Positions 57,285 to 64,000 of a stretch of DNA of 64,000 nt are shown piece by piece. A program made the position numbers and the translations under genes. Within the stretch, counting starts at the first letter, position 1. The number at the start of each line of letters is the position of its first letter. Under the pieces are notes generated by a model. It was not told where the DNA came from, searched no databases, and was given only the letters and a program-made list of their open reading frames with translations. Origin of the DNA: Ceratodon purpureus (taxonomy: Eukaryota > Streptophyta > Bryopsida > Pseudoditrichales > Ditrichaceae); assembly GCA_014871385.1 (NCBI GenBank), contig CM026421.1, forward strand, positions 23,987,383-24,051,382. The letters are read 5' to 3'.

Positions 57285-58734
57285 ACCAGTAAATCCTGTG
57301 AGTTTATATTTCCAAAATTATAGTTTGATTTCAATGCTCCCTGTACATGTTTTTTATCCGAATCAATCCTATGAGTCTAATGCTGTTAATTCATCATACT
57401 AAAAATTGTCATTCATTATAACCATACAGTTTCACGTGATCATTTTCTTAGTCCTCTTGTAAATTTACAGGTTTAGCGCTATCAATCAATCAATACTGGG
57501 GCTAAACTCGCAAGTAATCAAAGTGACTTCTTCTGAGAGCAAGATACGACAACGGTTTGGATTCAATGACATTTGTGAGCTACATTTCAACTCGGTAGTT
57601 TCCCCTCTCTATCTACTTCAAGAATGTTAAAAATTACAGGTCCGGTAGTGGCAATCGATCAGTATTGGTGTTGATTTTGGAAGTAATCGGAGGCACCTGT
57701 TTTGAACCCAAGACAAGACGACGGTTAGATGAGTGGCATTGTGAGCATAGGTCTCAGATCGAGGAAAAACTATAAATTTTTCCAACAAACAGTGTTCATC
57801 AACTTTTCCAACACCTACTCCACTGCTATCTATGACTTGAACAATCTATAGAATAGGAACAGAATCATAAACTACTTGATGATGTCGGATATCTGTTTTC
57901 TCTTTTCATTGTCACTAAAAAACAATGCATCCTAATCATTCTTATCCGTAATGTTGTTGTGTTTTTATTATTTCTTGTATGTTATAATTATCTTTTTATT
58001 ATTGTTCAGTAATTTACAAAATCCTAGGGCATTTGTTTTTCAATTGAATGGAAAATTGAAGGCTTGGAGGATAAACTGGGATAATGAAATGCCACAAACA
58101 TGATTCTGTGGGCAATCTTTTAAACAATGTATATACTTCAGTGTGAACTGGTTACATATATGGTTAACATCTTTTATTTTTTATTTTTTTTTGAGATTAT
58201 ATGTTCCACAGTTTAGAATCGGATGCTGTCAATTAACATGTATGTTTGTTTGAGAGTGGGGGGCTTCGATAGGTTCTGTGAATTAACGGTCAGCATTGAT
58301 GGATAGGGCTTTGTGCAAGTATGCATTTTAAAAAACGTCATCTTCAGTATCTCAATTGAATTTTTATTTTTTATTGTAACCATAAAACTAAGATTACAAA
58401 GTAGTTACCGGTTCATCAATGTTGATAGATGTGAAATAATGACTGCTGTTGAAGAACAATACAATGTATCAGTCCAATATCCAAAAAAATGACTTGCAAT
58501 GGATCTTCTTTGGTCTCGGTACACTCTCGAAATTTAAAACCTGACTTTATAAAAATTACTATTCACGAGAGAGTGCATTTGGAAAAACGTTATCTTCATT
58601 TATTTTATGTTTAAGTCAATGGTAAAAATCAAAATATGAAGAAGGACATGTTACTACTGGGTTTTCTTAGAACTACTTGTCTCGAGAAGGATCAAAGTAG
58701 GAAAAACAACCAGTTCAAATGAAAGTTGACATGA
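57285..58734. other. AT-rich spacer
   Basis: Non-coding. Two related segments near 57475-57600 and 57645-57745 (both with 'atcaatcaatactgg/atcgatcagtattgg...aagtaatc') look like an old tandem duplication of about 170 bp. Confidence 0.45.
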
Positions 58735-59126
58735 ATTTCCATCCGGGGAGAGCAATGTTCGGAGAGTTCGAAAAATAGAGAAACCAAAAAACAGTCATAT
58801 GGAAACAAAACTCTACCAATGATTTGTTCATATAGAATAACCTGTATTAAGCTTGAAGAGTTCAAGTGTCAATTCAAACTACTCAAATGATCCAAGAAGT
58901 CTAAATTCAACCAGAATACCTAATAGTTGGGAGGAAAATCCATCCAGGGAGAGCAAAGCTCTGAGAGTTCGAAAAGTATGGAAAATCAAAAATAGTCATA
59001 TACAATGAAACTCAACCAAGTTCCGTGAGTCACTTCTCTGGAGTAACCTGTACGAAGCCTGAGTCGTTCAAGACTGAGCTCAACCTGCATTTATGATCGA
59101 GAAGGTCTAAATTTAACCAAAGACCT
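58735..59126 (+). repeat. ~195-bp tandem duplication
   Basis: Copy 1 (about 58735-58933) and copy 2 (about 58934-59126) share the order 'ccatcc-ggggagagca...gagagttcgaaaa', 'cagtcatat', 'aataacctgta' and 'agaagtctaaattcaacc'. The last 79 bp of copy 1 recur at 61954-62032. Confidence 0.8.
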
Positions 59127-59343
59127 ATTAGTTACAAAAAAGGTCTTTTGGAACAACTTATACTGACACAAGTTCACTGGATCAATGAAAAGGTCGAAGC
59201 TAGAGTTAATAAACACTGCTATAGTACTACTTAGTGGATCAGTAGTTCCTCAAATGTTTTTTTGAAAAAACAAAAAACTGAGACCAACTCTAAGTTTAAC
59301 TTCTAAAGGCGTGTCGATGAAGTCTGGAAACTAAGTGCCAAGT

Positions 59344-60045
59344 TCAGTCGGAGTATCCTACCTCTTGACGGGTAGGAACTGGGATACCTGCAATGGTTTC
59401 GCCCAAGTATGGCATATTACGCCATACGTAACGTTGAAATTTGGAATCCGTGATCTCCACTGATGGGGTGTCGTCCCTGTCTGGTGCTTCTCCTAAATTT
59501 GTATTGGTCGGAGAAGATAGCGGATGGTTGCCGTTGTCATCTTCGCCCTTGAAGCCGAGGTTGACGCTAGATTCGGAAGCAGACGGTGTCTCTCCCACTG
59601 CCGAAGACACCACGACTTTGGAGCTCGCCTCTTCATGACCAGTCAATGGTTTAGCCGCCCGTGAGGGACCTGCATTGTGCGCAACGACGGGGAACTTCGC
59701 CTCCGCATCCTCTTCCTGTTCAAGTATGATTGGGAGAGCAAGGCAGCAGCCTTCTACTGGAGTGTGTCGGGGAAGCTTACGGGCGTACTCACTGAAAGGC
59801 AATCCCGCTACCTCCCCCAACAGAGTCATCTCACGGTAGCAATCATCGGACCAGAGGTCCTTCTGGGCGCTGGCGATGAGTCGGCCGAAGGCAGGAGTCT
59901 CTGGGAAATTGCGAGTCCGGGGACCCTGGATCCAGAAGACATTCGCCATCCACCCGAGGAGGGCGCTCTTAACAGTGTGATTCCCCCCGGACCAGTCCGC
60001 TTGTGCCTTCCTCTTGCGTTGTTTTGGAGAGTTAACGACCGCCAT
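59344..60045 (-). CDS. Trp-pair accessory protein (59-kb copy)
   Basis: Minus-strand frame; the start at 60045 (MAVVNSPKQRKRK) is chosen over an upstream ATG at 60162 because it opens with a nuclear-localisation-like basic cluster. 233 aa, ending in TGA. Trp32 and Trp65 (in WSDDCYRE), then Gly81-Leu82 and LALPIILE at about 102-109, align with the element 2 protein (WSDPCYQE, APAHPILLD): the same Trp-Trp spacing of 33 and Trp-Gly spacing of 16. The rest is Ser/Glu-rich and poorly ordered, with a short conserved-looking C-terminus (FQRYVWRNMPYLG). It is 15 kb outside element 2, so the family is not confined to that element. Possible remnant of another CACTA element or a host homologue. Confidence 0.65.
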   Translation of the reverse strand: MAVVNSPKQRKRKAQADWSGGNHTVKSALLGWMANVFWIQGPRTRNFPETPAFGRLIASAQKDLWSDDCYREMTLLGEVAGLPFSEYARKLPRHTPVEGCCLALPIILEQEEDAEAKFPVVAHNAGPSRAAKPLTGHEEASSKVVVSSAVGETPSASESSVNLGFKGEDDNGNHPLSSPTNTNLGEAPDRDDTPSVEITDSKFQRYVWRNMPYLGETIAGIPVPTRQEVGYSD

Positions 60046-60162
60046 TGTCGGTGCTGGATGAGGTGAAGTACACACGACGGCTCCAATCACAGATAGACCT
60101 GCGTCTGCAAAAACAACAAACACACAACGTTGCCTCGAGAAAGAGACACACAAGAGAATCAC

Positions 60163-63100
60163 TGACTCTGGAACTCCTCCTCCGCATAATTGTAACTACA
60201 GGTGTTTGAAGACTTGGAAATTGAGGGAAATCGTGAGTGGATCGAGTCATGATTGGGAAATCCAATTGCAAGGACTCTCTTTTGCAAAATTACTGCTGGA
60301 TGAAAAGACAAACTTGGAACCCCAACACTTTTGAGTATCAGAAATGATGATTCTAGTGGAGCTGATGGCGAGTCTTTGATCAAAGAGGTGTTAATGCACA
60401 AGACATAATCATCATAGAAAACAAATGTTGTAGCAGTGAGTGATTGGATATGTCCACTTGGCAACTCTGGAAGGACCTACAAGTCACCGGAGATAGGAAT
60501 CCTAGCTACACACGGCTTTAGGTATTGCTTCAACTGTGTCGATTGTGTACTGAGGAACCATCAGTGAAATCCAGTCATTAAGGAATGTAATTATCGTGAT
60601 GCCTAATGAACTGAAGTACCTATACTAAATAGAACCAAAAAGAGAAACAACTAGTGTCTTGAGAAACGTTTCATTATTTGGTGAAAATGAAGATGATTAT
60701 GCGGAGTTTGATACCAAAATATTCAATTATATTTAATATAAAAAATAGTAATAAATATATATGATAAATAATATAAAAATTGTGATGGATGCAAAAACAT
60801 CCAAAATACTGAATAATTATAAGTGTAGTGATCAAAAACATTTGGTGTTTGATATCATAGAATTGCTTTGACTGTGTTGCAAGCGTTGTATGAATCTTCA
60901 TTATATTTTCTTCATCATGTTCACTGTGTAAGTCCCGTGACCTATTTTAATTGGACATCAAACGAAACTATTTATCTGGCATGTAGTGGATCTAAAGAGC
61001 ATATTTGTTTTAGCCTCAACACAAAAATTTAATTTGAAGTATTGCAGTAAAGAGTGCGATAAATTTCATTGCAATTCCATAGTTTATAAGCTTATGGCAA
61101 GTGAAAAATTTAAAATAAAACTTAGCGAGAAATGATATTTGTCTAAGTTGCTACACTGTACATTACTAAGTTTTATTTTTATTATCATTATTTTTATTTT
61201 TTATTTTTGTTTATTTCCCTCTAAATGATTTTATTTAAAGAACAATTAAACACGATAAACAAATGTAGCTTATAGAAGACGATGAAAATTAAGAAGCTAA
61301 ATGCAAAAGATGGCTAATTCATTTTTCACTTGTAGATGTTCCATTACGTTATAAAGTTGCAATTGACATGGTCAGAGAAATAAATGAATGTTCATATTAA
61401 AAGTAATATGGAATGGGGTAAAAAAAATTCAAATAAAATAACAAATAATGTTTAGGAAACAATTCATAGGGGGACTGATAACGTTTCCACCCTTTTATGT
61501 TATTTTATATTTTAATTTTGCATTATGGTGAGACTGTGTAGGTTGAGATTCTAGACATACTTTAAAAACTCGCTGAAAAACAAATTCTGATCGAAGATGT
61601 TACGCACATTTAGTCGTTGCGAGCTGAGTAAGGAGATATCTAGTAAGGAGGCAATAAGTTAGTAATCAGATAAAAGGGGATTTAAGGTAAGCAGGTGAAT
61701 GAGAAAACGGCCAAGGACACACACAGTAGGGAAGACGGAAAAAAAATGAGTGTTTGAAACCGAATGTATTGAGGATTTAGTAGTGAAGATTTAAGTAAGA
61801 GTATTGAAATTGTAAATAAGGATGTTAGATAAAAAAGTATTGAGGAACTGAGGGAAATGCCAAGTACAGAGAAGGAAGTTGAGACTCAAGAGGAGAGATA
61901 CTCTACATGGAATAAAAAGATAATTGCCCAATAGAAACAATAGTGAGGAGTATGAAGAGTTCAAGTGTCAATTCAAACTACTCAAATGATCTAAGAAGTC
62001 TAAATTCAACCAGAATACCTAATAGTTGGGAGAAATTTTAGGGTCCAGTCCAAAACGGGCCGCTTAAAACTAGGTTTTCTTTTTAAAAAAAATCTTGAAA
62101 CATGTTCATAATCAAACCACCACTCAAATTCCAAAGAGACCCATCTCAAAAAATATACCAATTTTACAAGGGCAACCTCTAAAAATTACAAAGACAAACT
62201 TCAATGTTTTCAGTAATTTTTGAATTACTTCTTTCAAAATTTGTCAAAATTTGAGATTTTGGATTTTTTCAAAAATAATTTCGCTCAACAATCAAAAACT
62301 TATAAAGGCACCTAACCACCGTTTATTTTTTTCCAAAACCAAGTATACGTAACATCATGCATGTTTTACTACATCAACGTTTTCAGACCTGCTTCTAGAA
62401 AACAATTTTTATGATAGCCAAAAAAAGGAATGAGTCTCTCAAATTTTCCATGGAGGTACTGAACATGATTACCTGCATGGAAAAAAATATGGGAAAAATG
62501 TTTGTGCTAACAATCTTCAACTCCCCCTTTTTACCATTTTGACTATGTCATTCGGCCAATGCCCAGAAAAAGTTTTGCTGCAACTTTGAATATTATAATC
62601 TCTAAGATGGTAAGCATCCAAAGGCTGAAAATTTTATCAGTGCTTCTAAAGAAGGTAAAGTACAAGATCTTATAATTGGATGTCAAAAAAAGAAAAATCA
62701 TTAGGTTCAAATTGTCGTTTCTACAAGGTGGTCAATAATCAATGTTTTGGAGGTTTTGAGACCCAAAACATGCTTGGGCACTCAGGGGTTAAACTCCCAT
62801 GGTCGGGAACAAAAAAATATTAAACAGAAATAAAATAAAAAAAATCAATCGTTATAGAGCTCTGTTACCCAATTCGATCTTAAAGGAATGGAAGTTCCCT
62901 TTTTTTAATTGTAACAGTTTTTATAGTTGAATTTTTTATCTGTACCGATTTCTGTATCAGTACCAGTTTCTATACTTGTTGAATTAATTTTTTCCATTCT
63001 GATTGCGAACATAGATTCTACATTGCAAGTTTGCTTACGCATACAATTGGGCATTAGAAAATGGAAATTAAAATAAATTGGGGGAATACAATAACCGGAT

Positions 63101-63390
63101 TTGATCCTCTAGAATTGTCATCCGTATTCTAAAAACTAAAAAAATAAATAAAAATAAATAAGTACAGTTCTCCACAACTCTTAAAGTTTCGAGACCGGGA
63201 CTTTAACTAAACTGGAGTTACGCAAATAGACACTCTATTTGTGAGTTCGCATGCAATCAACTGTTGCGAACTGTTGTTGGTTGCATGCCGCAAGATCATC
63301 GACTACACATTCCAGGTAACAATCATATATACTACCTCTTGTATTGTGAACAGTCTATATGCATAGGTTGAAAATGCGATTTCTGTTGCA
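60163..63390. other. AT-rich region without recognised genes
   Basis: Over 3 kb of AT-rich DNA. It contains the 79-bp dispersed repeat copy at 61954-62032 and many A/T runs. No transposon termini, RNA gene or supported coding sequence. The last part (63150-63390) should hold the promoter of the coiled-coil gene. Confidence 0.45.
61954..62032 (+). repeat. Second copy of a 79-bp dispersed repeat
   Basis: Matches 58855-58933 over 79 bp with a single difference (ccaag against ctaag). The sequences flanking the two copies differ. Confidence 0.9.
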
Positions 63391-63867
63391 ATGGCTGATT
63401 CTAAGCTTGACGCTCTTGTGCACGCTGCCAGAGAGTTTCAAGACGCACAATGGTCGAGGTCGGTATCAGAGCAGGAGATGAGGAATCTCCGGGAGGAGCT
63501 TAATGCGGTTGGGGTTGTACGGATGCGGCAGCAATTCCTAGAGGCACGGAACAGGTATCATCGGGAGCTAGATGTGCTTGCGGAATTGTTGAGCAGACTC
63601 AGGAACCCTCGTTTTGCATACTCTCTTGATGACACGGAGAGAGCGATTACGGAGCAGGTACATGAAGTCACCTCCGCTAGGTTGAGAAAGGTTGCTGCGA
63701 ACCAGCAGGCATTCCGTGCACGGGAGCGAAGAGATGTTCTCCAAGAGATGATAGTCCTACAATCTGCTAGGTTGGAGCAAGACAAGTCTGTAGAAAGAGA
63801 AGCTTTGGCAAAGTGTCATTTGCCTGTGGTAGAGTTCGTAAAAGCTATAGTGGATTCACTTTCTTAA
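63391..63867 (+). CDS. Small coiled-coil protein
   Basis: Complete 158-aa frame, ATG to TAA. Nearly all of it is charged helix with heptad-like hydrophobics (SEQEMRNLREELNAV, ARNRYHRELDVLAELL, RARERRDVLQEMIVL), ending LPVVEFVKAIVDSLS. Architecture and the Val-x-Glu-Phe-[LV] C-terminal end recall the coiled-coil half of the element 1 gene (6992-7666, ending AVTEFLQK), but coiled coils look alike by composition, so homology is unproven. No family recognised. It may be part of the same transposon-derived neighbourhood as the 56- and 59-kb genes. Confidence 0.55.
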   Translation: MADSKLDALVHAAREFQDAQWSRSVSEQEMRNLREELNAVGVVRMRQQFLEARNRYHRELDVLAELLSRLRNPRFAYSLDDTERAITEQVHEVTSARLRKVAANQQAFRARERRDVLQEMIVLQSARLEQDKSVEREALAKCHLPVVEFVKAIVDSLS

Positions 63868-64000
63868 ACCACATGTGATTTCCGGTAGTATTACCGTACA
63901 TGAATCAAGTTTTCACCTTGCGACCAGAAACTCTGACTTTCCGGTATTCTACATCTATTTGACTATTTCATTCAGATCGTGTGCCATTTTCTTTTTCTTG
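63868..64000. other. 3' flank at window end
   Basis: Non-coding sequence after the coiled-coil gene stop; nothing recognised before the window ends. Confidence 0.4.

Overview
The window looks like nuclear DNA of a land plant. It has multi-intron genes with plant-type splice sites, a chloroplast-targeted early light-induced protein (ELIP), a plant-type arginyl-tRNA--protein transferase (ATE1), and large CACTA (En/Spm-type) DNA transposons. An early-diverging lineage (bryophyte, lycophyte or fern) is possible, but that is inference. All product calls come from reading the translations; no database search was run.

Layout. 1-1187: the 3' end of a SWIM zinc-finger gene plus AT-rich spacer. 1188 to about 15.2 kb: CACTA element 1, with a clear left end and no recognisable right end. 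It carries a leftward TNP1-like gene, a membrane-protein ORF, a Trp-pair/coiled-coil gene, a Cys-rich gene and a rightward TNP2 transposase gene. 15.2-25.8 kb: host DNA with a 142-bp hairpin MITE (16013-16154), a complete eight-exon ATE1 gene (minus strand) and a two-exon ELIP gene (minus strand). 25914-43958: CACTA element 2, 18,045 bp, with matching TIRs and a perfect 3-bp GTC target duplication. Its TNP2 gene (5 exons, 1165 aa) and TNP1-like gene (6 exons, 942 aa) both read through without a stop, so it may be autonomous. It also holds three unrecognised ORFs. A short bipartite motif (GCGTT ... TGAC) fills nearly all of its non-coding DNA. 43.96-52.9 kb: AT-rich, microsatellite-bearing sequence with no gene I can name. 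52.9-54.3 kb: a three-exon C2H2 zinc-finger gene with a 2-oxoglutarate/Fe(II) oxygenase-like C-terminus, interrupted by one in-frame TAG. 56-64 kb: AT-rich DNA with three transposon-accessory-like genes, perhaps remains of another CACTA-related element.

How the genes fit together. In both elements TNP1-like and TNP2 are transcribed divergently from the interior toward the two ends, with accessory genes between them. The likeliest undescribed feature is a small accessory protein family with two tryptophans 33-34 residues apart followed by Gly-Ile/Leu 16 residues later. Members lie in element 2 (33801-34262), at 59344-60045 and at 56217-56951; a weaker member, fused to a coiled coil, sits at the matching position in element 1 (6992-8340). 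With the transposon-wide bipartite motif, this suggests a CACTA lineage with its own accessory gene module.
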